A stretch of 64,000 nt of DNA, taken from Hyalella azteca (lineage: Eukaryota > Arthropoda > Malacostraca > Amphipoda > Hyalellidae). The position numbers and the translations under genes were made by a program. The stretch's first letter is position 1; each line of letters starts with the position of its first letter. The notes under the pieces are model-generated. The model saw only the letters and a program-made list of their open reading frames with translations. It was not told the origin of the DNA and searched no databases. The DNA lies in assembly GCF_000764305.2 (NCBI RefSeq), contig NW_025937447.1:62001-126000 (forward strand), written 5' to 3'. Below, in pieces: positions 38,159 through 48,967 of the stretch.

Positions 38159-38361
38159 CTTAAAATGGATTTGGAACTAAAAATTATTTGAAATAAACAA
38201 GTGTCGCTTTTCAGGAAGTCATACTGAGGTGCAAACTGCGTCCGGTTGTACAGAAATGAGAAATTTTTGTTTTAGTTAGAAGGTTTGTAAATTATGTCGG
38301 AATTGATGTTATTATCAAAAATAATGGATATTATTGGATATAATATTCTAATCGAAACAAA
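38159..38361. other. Upstream region of the coiled-coil gene
   Basis: About 200 bases between the minus-strand start codon (CAT at 38156-38158) and the first repeat. It should hold the 5' UTR and promoter, but no TATA box or other element stands out. Confidence 0.4.
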
Positions 38362-38778
38362 TATTTTCCCTTATACCGTTCCCTTCGTACCGTAAAACGG
38401 TGTTCAGTACAGTAACAATGAACGGTATATCGTACCGTTACTTCTATATTATTCGCCTATCTGGATTAACGTCACATATAGAAAAGTAAATTTGCAGAGA
38501 TAAAAAAATTTGACCGATCGACACTTCTGCGGACCCGCCTGCGGACTCAAACACACCACGGTAGAACTAATATAAGGTTGATCCACGGAAATGACGATTT
38601 TTCGCCGTTCTGCGCATCTCTAGAGTGACGTCACTGTGGGCACAAAACGTATATGGTCTAGATCAACACATCGCATATATGGCATCTATGAAAGCATTAA
38701 AAAAATTAAATCATCAAAATGGCCCAACAAATTTTACTTACTGTTTGCAACAAGTCTTATTTTAAGCAAAACAGGTGT
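38362..38778 (+). repeat. Duplicated 420-bp repeat, copy 1
   Basis: Matches 39478-39905 over most of its length: CCGTTCCC, GTAAAACGGT, TTCGCCTATCTGGATTAACG, GGCCCAACAAATTTTACTTA, GCAGGTGTTAC-type end. The two copies flank a retrotransposon remnant. Confidence 0.75.
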
Positions 38779-38784
38779 TACATA

Positions 38785-39475
38785 ACATAACATATTGATA
38801 ACATATTGATCTCGGCACTGATGTGTAGGCCTGATGTGGCCTGTCGCCGATTCTTTTCCTTTTCGTGCCTTGTTCACAGAAGATCTTAAAACGTGTCATT
38901 TGACCGAATCTTTTCATGACTGACGATAGTTTGAAGTAGCTACTAGACTTCCACCGGGTTCGATATGGTGCTAAGCATTTCAAATCTGAACATATATTTT
39001 TCCATAGCTTTAGAGCGTCAGTCTATGATTGAGGTGATTCTGAATGAGAGAGGTGAGACTAACGAGGTGGGGCATGAGAGAACAAGCGATGAGTGGATGG
39101 CGATAATTACGGGTCTGTCTGAGGGAGCAACTGTGGCTATGTTTGAGAGTGTGAAGAGATACTTGGAAAACGTGTGGAGGATGAGGGAGAAGAGGAGGAT
39201 GATAAGAGTGGAGTCTTGAGGAATGGAGGGTTGAGAGAGGGGAGGGTGGGAAGACGTGTGAACGTGCCGAATTGTTTTAGTACGTGGTTTTAATTTTTTG
39301 CGATTGTCAAATTTTTATATTTTTTCTTAGGACAGCTGTGAATATAGTATATTTGAACTTTTTTGTTAACATAAGAGTGTGAACTTTAAATTTTTTTGAT
39401 GCTAGTAAAAGTTTTTTTAGGCAGCGTGTATGACCGATTTAAAGGTCGTGACCGTAGGTCACCACGCACCCCAAT
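38785..39475. mobile_element. Retrotransposon remnant between two repeat copies
   Basis: 38785-39010 resembles the LINE tail at 46540-46740 (TCGGCACTGA, TGACTGACGAT, GCTAAGCATTTCAAATCTGA). From 39008 a plus-strand frame of about 70 codons (ERTSDEWMAIITGLSEGA, VKRYLENVWRMREKR) ends TGA at 39217-39219. It looks like the last residues of another element's ORF, which I could not place. The segment ends with CCCAATTCCAATTCCAAT. Confidence 0.5.
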
Positions 39476-39477
39476 TC

Positions 39478-39905
39478 CAATTCCAATACCGTTCCCGTCG
39501 TAACGTAAAACGGTCTTCGGTACGGTAACGATAAACGGTATATCTTACCGTTAATTCTATATTATTTGCCTATCTGGATTAACGTCATATATAGAAAAGT
39601 AAATTTGCAGAGAGAAAAAACTTTACAGTATCGACACTTCTCCGGACCCGCCTGCGAACTCGCCTGCGGACTCAAACACACCACGGTAGAACTTGAGTTT
39701 GATCCACGGCGATGACGATTTTTCGCCGTTCTGCGTATCTCTAGAGTGACGTCACAGTGGGCACAAAACGTAAATGGTGTATATCAACACATCGTTTTTA
39801 TGTCATCTTTGAATTAATTTAAAAAAATTTACCTCATCAAATTGGCCCAACAAATTTTACTTATTGCTTGCAACAAGTCTTAATTTAAGCCAAGCAGGTG
39901 TTACG
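39478..39905 (+). repeat. Duplicated 420-bp repeat, copy 2
   Basis: Second copy of the 38362-38778 repeat, slightly longer through a doubled CCTGCGAACTCGCCTGCGGA. A third, inverted partial copy is at 40775-40930. Confidence 0.75.
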
Positions 39906-40440
39906 AATCAGTTTGAATCGCACTGTGGCGTCACATCGACCAAGGTGACATCACGGGTAGAATAACAAATGACATCCGCAAAGCGCAGCTGCGCGTGGGT
40001 CAACCTTGTATTAGTTCAACCATGCAAACGCACAACCTAACTTTTCGGCTGTCGCTCAACCGAACCACTCATAACTCTTTCAATACTGAATGGATCTGCT
40101 CGAAATTTGTAAGTGATCGATAATCCTATCCCTCACAACAGATTCCATTAGCTTACAAACAACACTTGTCAGACTGACAGGGCGATAGTTGCCGGGACTG
40201 CTTTTGCCACCTTTTTTGAACAAGTTTGAACGAATCAGTTTAAATCGCACTGTGACGTCACATCGACCGTGGTGACATCACGGGTAGAATAACAAATGAC
40301 ATCCGCAAGGCGCAGCTGCGCGTGGGTCAACCTTGTATTAGTTCAACCATGCAAACACACAACCTAACTTTTCGGCTTTCGCTCAACCGAACTACTCATA
40401 ACTCCTTCAATACTGAATGGATCTGCTCGAAATTTGAAAT
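39905..40440 (-). mobile_element. LINE reverse-transcriptase fragment between two repeat copies
   Basis: 40106-40232 on the minus strand encodes KKGGKSSPGNYRPVSLTSVV and CKLMESVVRDRIID, the N-terminal reverse-transcriptase motif of CR1/Jockey-type non-LTR elements. It is flanked by near-identical 200-bp repeats at 39905-40105 and 40233-40440 (GAATCAGTTTGAATCGCACT, CGCAGCTGCGCGTGGGTCAA). Confidence 0.75.
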
Positions 40441-40454
40441 ATAACTTGTGATTA

Positions 40455-40672
40455 TAAATGCCCAGTATACAAGAGATAGAAATAATTACAGATTCTTACA
40501 TTATTTCGTTTTCAATTAAAACGAATAAACGCTATATTCAGGCAAGCGAACCACTCATAACTCGCCGAATTGAAACTTCGTTTGTTCGGTTGCCTGAAAA
40601 TGGCGTTTATTCGTTTTAATTAGAAACAATGTAATGTAAAATCTGTAATTATTCCTATCGCAGGGCATTGAT
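40455..40672. repeat. Long inverted repeat
   Basis: Arms of roughly 85 bp: ATGCCC ... AATAATTACAGATT ... AATTAAAACGAATAAACG ... TTCAGGCA, mirrored by TGCCTGAAAA ... CGTTTATTCGTTTTAATT ... AATCTGTAATTATT ... GGGCAT. The loop holds GAACCACTCATAACTC. Confidence 0.75.
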
Positions 40673-41419
40673 AATAACTACTTATTATCAATGGGTAATA
40701 ACTACTTATTGATTGACTACTATTGATAATAACTAATTATTATTATACTTATCATCAATATCAAATCAATTTAAAATTTCGAGCAGATCCACTCACTATT
40801 GAAGAAGATATGAGTGGGGCGGTTAAGCGAAAAGTTTGATTGTGCGTTTGAGTCCGCAGGCGAGTTCGCAAACGGGTCCGGAGAATTGTCGATTTGGTAA
40901 AAAAAATTGTCACATTTAGATAGCCTTGAGTTTGTTTGATATGACTCTACGTAACTCAAATGTGAATTTGACATCCTGTGTTATTATATCCGTTCTGCAA
41001 CGGCGTTACGTTGGGTATAGCGACATAAAGTGCCATATAAGATAGAATTTGATGAAAATGCTGCAATTTTACATGAAAACAATTGGTCAATAAAGATTGT
41101 CTGTAATCTTATATCAGGGCATTATAAGAAAAACCGCTTAAATCAACTAAAATAACTTACATTTGCTTGTGTTTCTACAAAATTATGTTTTCACACATTA
41201 TTTTTGTATTACTAAAAGATATTCGTGGATTTCACAATACAAGAGCAATTTTCAATTAATTTTGAACGGTCATAGGTTGATTGAGAAAGATTGCAGCTAT
41301 ATAATTTCTGGTCAGGATAAACCAAGTCATTTACGAAAACTTTCAAAATAATTTATTCGCATGAGTTTTTATGAATTTCAGTTATCATGAAATTTGGTTT
41401 TCGAGCTCAAGAGTTTTCA

Positions 41420-41670
41420 AGCAAAAAAAAAAAAACAGCCAGAGAATACGCCTTTTCTTGTGCGAGAATACGTTTCGGAGTCCAGCTCTATCGTCAGTTC
41501 AAAAACATAAAACATAAGTACAAACAATTAGCAAACTGAAATTCACATTGGAGATATTTAAACATAAATTGTCAAATGAAAACTGTCAAAAAATGTTCGT
41601 ACTTCTATTGTATAGGTTTTTGAATTTACGATGGCGCTGGACTACGAAACATTTTCTAGCATAAGAAATG
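41420..41670. repeat. Inverted pair of a dispersed 30-bp motif
   Basis: GAATACGTTTCGGAGTCCAG CTCTATCGTC near 41445 and its inverse ACGATGGCGCTGGACTACGA near 41629. The same motif occurs at 8355 and 9848. 41671-42225 shows nothing else. Confidence 0.6.
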
Positions 41671-42225
41671 GTGAAATTTCTGGCTGTTTTCTTTGCACTT
41701 AAATTCATGATAAACTTGCGATTTAAAGCAATCAAGTGATTTTCATTGCTACATGAGCTTTAGTGAAACGATATTCGTGGATTTAGCATTAATAGTGCAG
41801 ATGGTTTAATGATAAATGTTATCAAATGGCTACTGTCGAACAAGAAAATAAAGTAAAAAATATTCAAATTTTTAATCGAACGAAGGAAAAGGAAAATAAA
41901 ACGTTTTGTTTATAAATTTAAGGAATAGTGTGATATATATGAACCAAAAATTGTTTGCGTCTTTTCTATTAATATAGACAACCACTGAGAAGGACAGCTC
42001 GCATTATTTGAATTTACAAATAGAGTGTCCCTTAACCTCAACAAAAACGTTATATATTAAGATAAAGTTAGAATATGCATACTTCGGCATATTGCTTATT
42101 TCAATTCAACAGAGCCGCAAGCCAACAAGTTCTTAAATAAAACATCTATCCTGCCATATGTCAGTGGTCGACACGAAACCGTTGTCAAATATCGCTACCT
42201 CGCCGATGTCAGCGTTCGCCGACCT

Positions 42226-44121
42226 ACAGATATTGACCGAAACATCTGAGTCACTTCAACTTAAAACATTTCCAGGTTTCCAGATACGCACTGCACACTC
42301 GTCACACAATCTCCGTTCAAGTCTTTAATTTGGCACCTTCCGGGGCAGTCAATTCCTACAGGATCCACAAATCTATGAAAAATAGTTTTGTCCGTGTCGT
42401 TTGAAGCTTTTCCTGTTGATGAGGCATGTGTCATGTCACTGGGAGATGTGACAAGTTCATCAATGGCCGCGGTTGCCAGGGACACGGTGTGAGAATTTGT
42501 GACGTTGATGTTGGTATAGTGGTCGAGGTTTTCTTCAGGCGCTGCCGAGCTTGTGGACCATGGCTGTTTTGGGGAGGCAGTCGTTGACTGTGAGACTGCC
42601 TGCAAAAAAAAAAATAATAATAATAATAATCGAGCTTAGCAGTCTCGGGAAACTTGCTTTTGGAGTTATTGATTAACTCTAAGTCGTCTTCATTTGCGTT
42701 TTTCGAGCTCGTAAGGCCAATTTCACCTAACTGGACAATGTGAGTCACTTCTATGATTAGCATGAATGGCTGAAACATTTGTATATCAGTATATGTATCG
42801 AAGCAGCTTCACTGTTAAACGATAACCGTACCTCAGCATGGAGATTTTTTAATCGCAGCAGTTCCTTTATTCGCCGAGAAGAGTTTTGAACGTGAGGAAA
42901 GTCTTCCTCTTACTTCGTAGAAAAAGTGTCATTCCTCACTGGCTGATCGTCTTCGGGTTTGATTGTCAAAGCTGTACACTTCACGATTTTAATGCTCTTG
43001 CCTTCGCAAGCATTATGAGTAGAGAGCAAATTGAATGAAATGATAAAAATACTCATATATAACAACAAAATCCTCATCGATTCCATTTTCAAAATATAGC
43101 TGTCATGTACAAGTTCGCTGGACTTTTATAAAAAAAAAATCCAATTAACCATTATTTAGTAGCTGCGGGAATTGGAAAGAAAATTTAGGTTGACGATATA
43201 AAAGTTACAGACATTATCTGAACATTTATTTTCCAAAGCAAATTTTGAAGGCTTGCCAACAGAAAATTTTGAAATTCAATCACTTTTAGAGATACCAGCG
43301 AATAATACAAAATAATTTACTTATTCAACCACTGCATAGGCCCAAACGAAAGAACTGTTTTCACATGCCCGTGTTATCCGAAAAGTTCCGAGATTCCATT
43401 TAGAGTACGTACTGTTCGTGCAAGTTAATAAAGCTACAACACTTTACTGAGGCACTTATATGATCATAAAATCGCCCGCAATAAAATAAATATTTAAAAG
43501 AACGAAGGTCAGAGGCTAAGAACAACATGACCAGTCATGGCCGTCTAGCTCGCCGCTGTTGATCACCACAGCCGGCGACGACCCGGCTATTATTCATTCA
43601 TAAAATATTTTATAATTATACGAAAAAATAGTTTTATTATATTAAGTAGATTAAAAGCCAGTTTCAAAATAAATGGCTTCCCCAAAATTTCCTAGTCAGT
43701 TGCTGGCGTAACTAACCATTTTCGGAACAAAAACTCATAAGTGAAGAGGTAGAGGTTGAAAGAAATATTGTATATATAAATAATACCAGGCACCCGCTCC
43801 ACTGCTCGAAAGATATTTGCGGCATAAATATTCAATACGAATATATATAATATCAACTCTCACTTGCTAATTGCTATCTTAGCTTGAATCAAAATTTATC
43901 ACAGGCTGGCTTAACAGTTTGTCCTGGAATGTTCCACGTAAATGTACAGCAAATTTATACATATTACCAGCACCAGGTTCTCAGTTAAAAAATGTAACAT
44001 CTAGGTGATACCATTAAAGTGATACTAGAAAGATGATAGATAAATAAGAGTCGTCTGCATTCGAACACCGCGACGTCAACCAAGAAGCGACTGCAGCACC
44101 TAGCGATGGTCTGCTCTTTTA
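42226..44121. repeat. Segmental duplication, unit 1
   Basis: Secreted-gene copy A plus about 1 kb on its upstream side (GGCCGTCTAGCTCGCCGCTG, AAGTAGATTAAAAGCCAGT, GAAGCGACTGCAGCACCTAG). It ends at TCTTTTATAAATATTGACCG, which is also the start of unit 2. Unit 1 lacks a 330-bp stretch present in units 2 and 3. Confidence 0.85.
42261..43086 (-). pseudogene. Small secreted-protein gene, copy A (nonsense mutation)
   Basis: Exon 43086-42832 opens with a signal-peptide-like MRILLLYMSIFIISFNLLS and leads to donor GTACGG. Exon 42599-42261 follows after acceptor TTTTTTTGCAG in phase 0. The second exon encodes a Ser/Thr-rich region with an N-glycosylation site (NVTN) and a Cys-rich tail, DCPGRCQIKDLNGDC ... 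VQC, ending TAA. The first exon contains an in-frame TAA at 42910-42912 where copy B has AAA, so the copy is broken after about 58 residues. A 21-nt or longer extra exon around 42769 is possible. Family not recognised. Confidence 0.6.
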
Positions 44122-44155
44122 TAAATATTGACCGAAACATCTGAGTCACTTCAAC

Positions 44156-44970
44156 TTAAAACATTTCCAGGTTTCCAGATACACACTGCACACTCGTCAC
44201 ACAATCTCCGTTCAAGTCTTTAATTTGGCACCTGCCGGGGCAGTCAATTCCTACAGGATCCACAAATCTATGTGAAATAGCTTTGTCCGTGTCGTTTGAA
44301 GCTTTTCCTGTTGATGAGGCATGTGTCATGTCACTGGGAGATGTGACAGGTTCATCAATGGCCGCGGTTGCCTGGGGAACGATGTGAGAATTTGTAACGT
44401 TGATGTTGGTATAGTGGTCGAGGTTTTCTTCAGGCGCTGCCGAGCTTGTGGACCACGGCTGTTCTGGGGAGGGATTCGTTGACTGTGAGACTGCCTGCCA
44501 GAAAAAAATAAAGAAATCGAGCTTAGCAGTCTCAGGAAACTTGCTTTGAAGTTATTGATTAATTCTAAGTCGTCTTCATTTGCGTTTTTCGAGCCCGGAA
44601 GGCCAATTTCACCTAACTGGACAATGTGAGTCATTTCTATGATTAGCATGAATGGCTGAAACATTTGTATATCAGTATATGTATCGAATCAGCTTCACTG
44701 TTTAACGATAACCGTACCTCAGCATGGAGATTTTTTAATCGCAGCAGTTCCTTTATTCGCCGAGAAGAATTTTGAACGTGAGGAAAATCTTCCTCTTTCT
44801 TCGTAGAAAAAGTGTCATTCCTCACTGGCTGATCGTCTTCGGGTTCGATTGTTAAAGCAGTACACTTCACGATTTTAATGCTCTTGCCTTCGCAAGCATT
44901 ATGAATAGAGTGCATTGAATGAAATGATGAAAATACTCATATATAATATCAAAATCCTCATCGATTCCAT
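44156..44970 (-). pseudogene. Small secreted-protein gene, copy B (frameshift)
   Basis: About 95 percent similar to copy A by eye. Exons 44970-44718 and 44494-44156 keep the same donor and acceptor. The codon corresponding to copy A's stop is Lys here (STKKEEDF), but two bases are missing after the signal region near 44907, which shifts the frame to an early TAA. The second exon is open with the same Cys pattern. Each copy carries a different lesion. Confidence 0.6.
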
Positions 44971-46289
44971 TTTCAAAATATAGCTGTTGTGTACAAGTTC
45001 GCTGGACTTTTATAAAAAATTCCAATTCACCATTATTTAGAAGCTGCGGGTTGGAAAGAGAATTTAGGTTGACGATATAAAAGTTACAGAAATTATCTGA
45101 ACATTTCTTTTCCAAGGGTAATTTCGAAAGCTTGCCAACAAAAAAATCAATTCGAAATTCAATCAATTTTAGAGATACCAGCGAAAATACAAAATAATTT
45201 ACTTATTCAATCACTGCATAGGCCCAAACGAAAGAACTGTTTTTGCATGCCCGTGTTATCCGACAAGTTCCGAGATTCCATTTAGAGTTCATACTGTTCG
45301 TGCAAGTTAAGATAGCTACAACACTTTACTGAGGCACTTATATGATCAGAAAATCGCCCGAAATAAAATAAATATTTAAAAGAACGAAGGTCAGAGGCTA
45401 AGAACCACATGACCAGTCATGGCCGTCTAGCTCGCCGCTGTTGATCACCACAGCCGTCGACGACTCGGCTATTATTCATTCATAAAATATTTTATAAATG
45501 TAAATTATGTTTCCATAATAATGAGAACACCTTTGTCATTAAATGTTAATTAAACTCTTAGATGGACATACTTCTATGGTTATTGCTCTGACATTAGTCG
45601 TCCAGTGAATATTTTTAATAACATTTATTATATCAGGATTCCCTCTACTAGGTACTATAGTTTTTGAGTTTAATAACTAGGTTAAAATTTATACACTAAT
45701 TATTATCTGGTCAACAGACTCATTAATAAAGACGCATCATTAAACAGCTCTTCCAAATATTGTGCATATAATTTAATTTTTTATTTATCTTTATTTCCTT
45801 GTACCTAATGTCACCCATATACGAAAAAAATAGTTTTATTATATTAAGTAGATTAAAAGCCAGTATCAAAATTAATGGCTTCCCCAAAATTTCCTAGTCA
45901 GTTGCTGGCATAACTAACCATTTTCGGAACAAGCACTCATAATTGAAGAGGTAGAGGCAGAAAGAAATATTGTATATATAAATAATACCAGGCACCCGCT
46001 CCACTGCTCGAAAGATATTTGCGGTATAAATATCCAATACGAATATATATAATATAAGCCCTCACTTGCTATCGTAGATCGAATCAAAATTCATCACAAG
46101 GCTGGCTATAATTAAGAACCTTCAAGACTCACTAAATTATAGCAAAAATCTGTAATAATAGTTTGTCCTGGATTGTTCCATGCAAGTGTTCAGCAAAATC
46201 ATACATATTACTGGTATTAGGTTCTCAGTAAACAAAAGTTTAATATTTAAGTGATACCATTAAAGTGATACTAGAAAGATGATAGATAA

Positions 46290-46528
46290 ATAAGAGTCGT
46301 CTGCATTTGAACACAGCGTCGTCAACCAAGAAGCGACTGCAGCACCTAGCGATGGTCTGCTCTTTTATATCTTCTACGTTTGTTGGTATTGATGACTTGC
46401 ACCTCAGAACTGGAAGAACAGAAAATTTTCCCCACCCTGAGCAATGGGTTTTTACTGTGCTTCATCCTCTACTGGAAATGCCCTACAGAAATATATGTCA
46501 TGGAACGTGGTGCTCATGTAGCTGCTAG
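46290..46528 (+). other. Shared open frame in duplication units 2 and 3
   Basis: The plus strand reads TSTKKRLQHLAMVCSF then TFVGIDDLHL and TGRTENFPHPEQWVF in unit 2 and, with few amino-acid changes, at 49970-50160 in unit 3. Unit 1 keeps only the first part. A His-Pro codon change is silent. It may be a fragment of an exon; no start, splice site or family is clear. Confidence 0.3.
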
Positions 46529-47140
46529 AATAGAATAGAATAAAAGTGTCGGCACTGAAGAAATAGGCCCATATGGCGCGTTGCCGATCCATGTACATTT
46601 TGTGACTTGATTCATAAAGGAGCCGGCCTTTTGAACCCGATCTTTCCATAACTGACGATTGATTGAGATAGCTGCTGGACTTATTGTCTGGTCCGTAATT
46701 TGCTAGGCATTTCAAGACTGAACATATGCTCCTGCATAGCTTCGTCTAGTCTGTTCTTGAACGCGTTCATACTCCGAGCGTCAACGATGCTTTCAGGGAG
46801 GCTGTTCCACATGTCGGTGACTTAGAGCGAGAAGAAATGTTGTCGCATGGATGTGTTACAATGTAGTTTTTTAGTTTATGGCCGTGGACCCTGGTGTTGG
46901 TTCTTGTTTCAAATTCTAGTAATCCATCTGGGACCTTGTATAAACCATATGGGTATACTTGTATGCTTCAATGAGGTCCCCACGTAGACGTCGATAACTG
47001 CTTGGAAGCTTCATAATCTTTAATCTTTCTTCATAGGACTTGCCTTTCAACCCAGGAATTATCCTTGTTGCATGTCTTTGAACATTCTCTATTAAAATTC
47101 TGTCCTTTTCAAGTCTCGGTGACCACACGACGTTTCCACA
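46528..47140 (-). mobile_element. CR1/Jockey-type non-LTR retrotransposon, 3' fragment
   Basis: On the minus strand: [36 protein letters not shown] and [16 protein letters not shown], the conserved region after the reverse transcriptase of CR1/Jockey-like LINEs. Stop codons follow (MDY then TAG), so it is dead. It ends at TAGAATAGAATAGAATAAAA, a typical 3' tail. It interrupts unit 2 right after the shared open frame. Confidence 0.8.
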
Positions 47141-48059
47141 CAGCTATAAAATTTGTGTCAATTTAATTAATTTTAAGAAACCAAATAATTAAAATTAATT
47201 TCAAATTTATTAATTTCTAGAGTCCATTGGAGTATATATATTCATATGATGATAGAATCTTGTTTCAAAAATGAATTATTTAGAAGTAATATTACTTACA
47301 GTATAAATATTTATCAGCAAAACATCAAACATCACTAAAGATCGTGCAAAAGCACCAATTGAAGCTATTATGACAGTAAATTTAAAACAAAATCTTATTA
47401 CATGTCTACTTGTCAATAAATGGTAATTAATTAATTCCATGTGCAGAATTTAATACGTTTACATCCATACGAAAATTCCATTACGCTATTAATCACTCGT
47501 CTCAAATAACGTTTCGGTAGAAACCTGTTTAAAAACACATTTATATTCTAATAAAATAGTTGGAGGCTTGAAATTTGTCAACAAAATTTCATACCTTTAA
47601 AGCTGTTGCATTAAATTTACCAATGAAGAATTATAATTAAATAAATAAATGTTACTGCGCCTGAAATTCTTTCATTATGTTCCTTTTTCGGCGAATTATA
47701 TTTCACTTGGAAATTGTTCCTTCAAAATTAATATCTGATCTTATCATTTGGTTTACTCTGATTTGCATCAAATTCTCTGGAAGGCAAAGTTCGAGGTGTA
47801 ATAGTTTGATGTAAGTCATTGGATTGTGTTCAGTATGACATAGATTCAAGCGTTTTGATAAATAAATGTAAAAATATCGAGTGTTAAATTTTTAGGCATC
47901 AGTGTGAAATGTGTATGCGAACGGATTGCAATTCTTCCTTTTTCATTTAAACATATTACTACAAAATTAGTGTCCTAACCGACCAATCAGCTTTTAGATG
48001 TGTGTGCGAGTGATGTTAGAGTCCTTTCAACCAACCAAGTTTTTTATTGAAAAATTTCT

Positions 48060-48967
48060 TATCTTAGAGTGTCCAAGTTTATGTTGCTTTTCACCTGTCC
48101 CGCCTTATCACTTCGTCTCTTTGAGATGCTAACGCTGCTTCCTTCAAGCCAGCTTCAGCGGGCTGGACATCTGAGACCTTCCACCCCTTGTGGTTGATGT
48201 TTAACTTGAGATTTTGAATAATTGAGGCCTTCCGCCTTGCTAGAGATGTTATCTTTTGACCTCCGGTGCGATATAGCTTGATAACTGAAGCGGTAGCAAA
48301 CCATTCTACTACTACTATTCGCCTATCTAAATTATGATATATAAAGAGAAAATTTGCAGATAGAAAAAACTTGTAAGATTTAGATAGTTTTGAAGTTGTT
48401 TTGTATCTACGTAACTCAAATGGGAATTTTATTACCAATTATTATATTCTTTCTGGAACGATGTTACGTTGGGTAAAGAGACATAAAGTGTGTCATATAG
48501 GTTAGAATTTTATGAATAATGCAACAATTTTGTATGAACATGATTGATCAATAAAAATTGCTATTAATCTCACATCAGGGCATGGTAAGAAAAGCAACAT
48601 CAACAAAACTAACATTCATTTGTATGTGTTTCTGCAAAATTGTGTTTTCATATGTTTTGCTTCACTAAAAAGATACTCGTGAATTTTGCAATACGTACAA
48701 GAGCAAGTTTCAGGTAATCTTCAACGATCATGGATTGATTAATGAAGATTATTTTTGATCGAGATAAACCAAGTTATTTATAGTAACTTTCAAAATAATT
48801 TATTAACATGAGTTTTTATGAATTGCAGTTATCATGAAGTTTGATACGTGAGCTTTAATGAAAATATATTCGTAGATTTTGTAATTCAAGTCCTATCAAA
48901 ACTAGTAAATAACATCGATTTCTTGAATAACAGTGTAAATTGTAAAACTACGACAGTGTAAATGGTA
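48060..48967. other. Unassigned repeat-like spacer
   Basis: 48090-48310 has a minus-strand open stretch (GWKVSDVQPAEAGLKEAALA) that resembles no family I know. 48311-48900 is similar to 40900-41400 (ACATAAAGTG, GGGCATTATAAGAAA, AAACCAAGTTATTTA), so it is an old repeat. Confidence 0.4.

Larger units (their letters stand above)
44122..48060. repeat. Segmental duplication, unit 2
   Basis: Secreted-gene copy B, the shared upstream block with the extra 45496-45825 stretch, an inserted LINE fragment (46528-47140), then a distal block 47200-48060 that matches 50740-51670. Confidence 0.85.
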
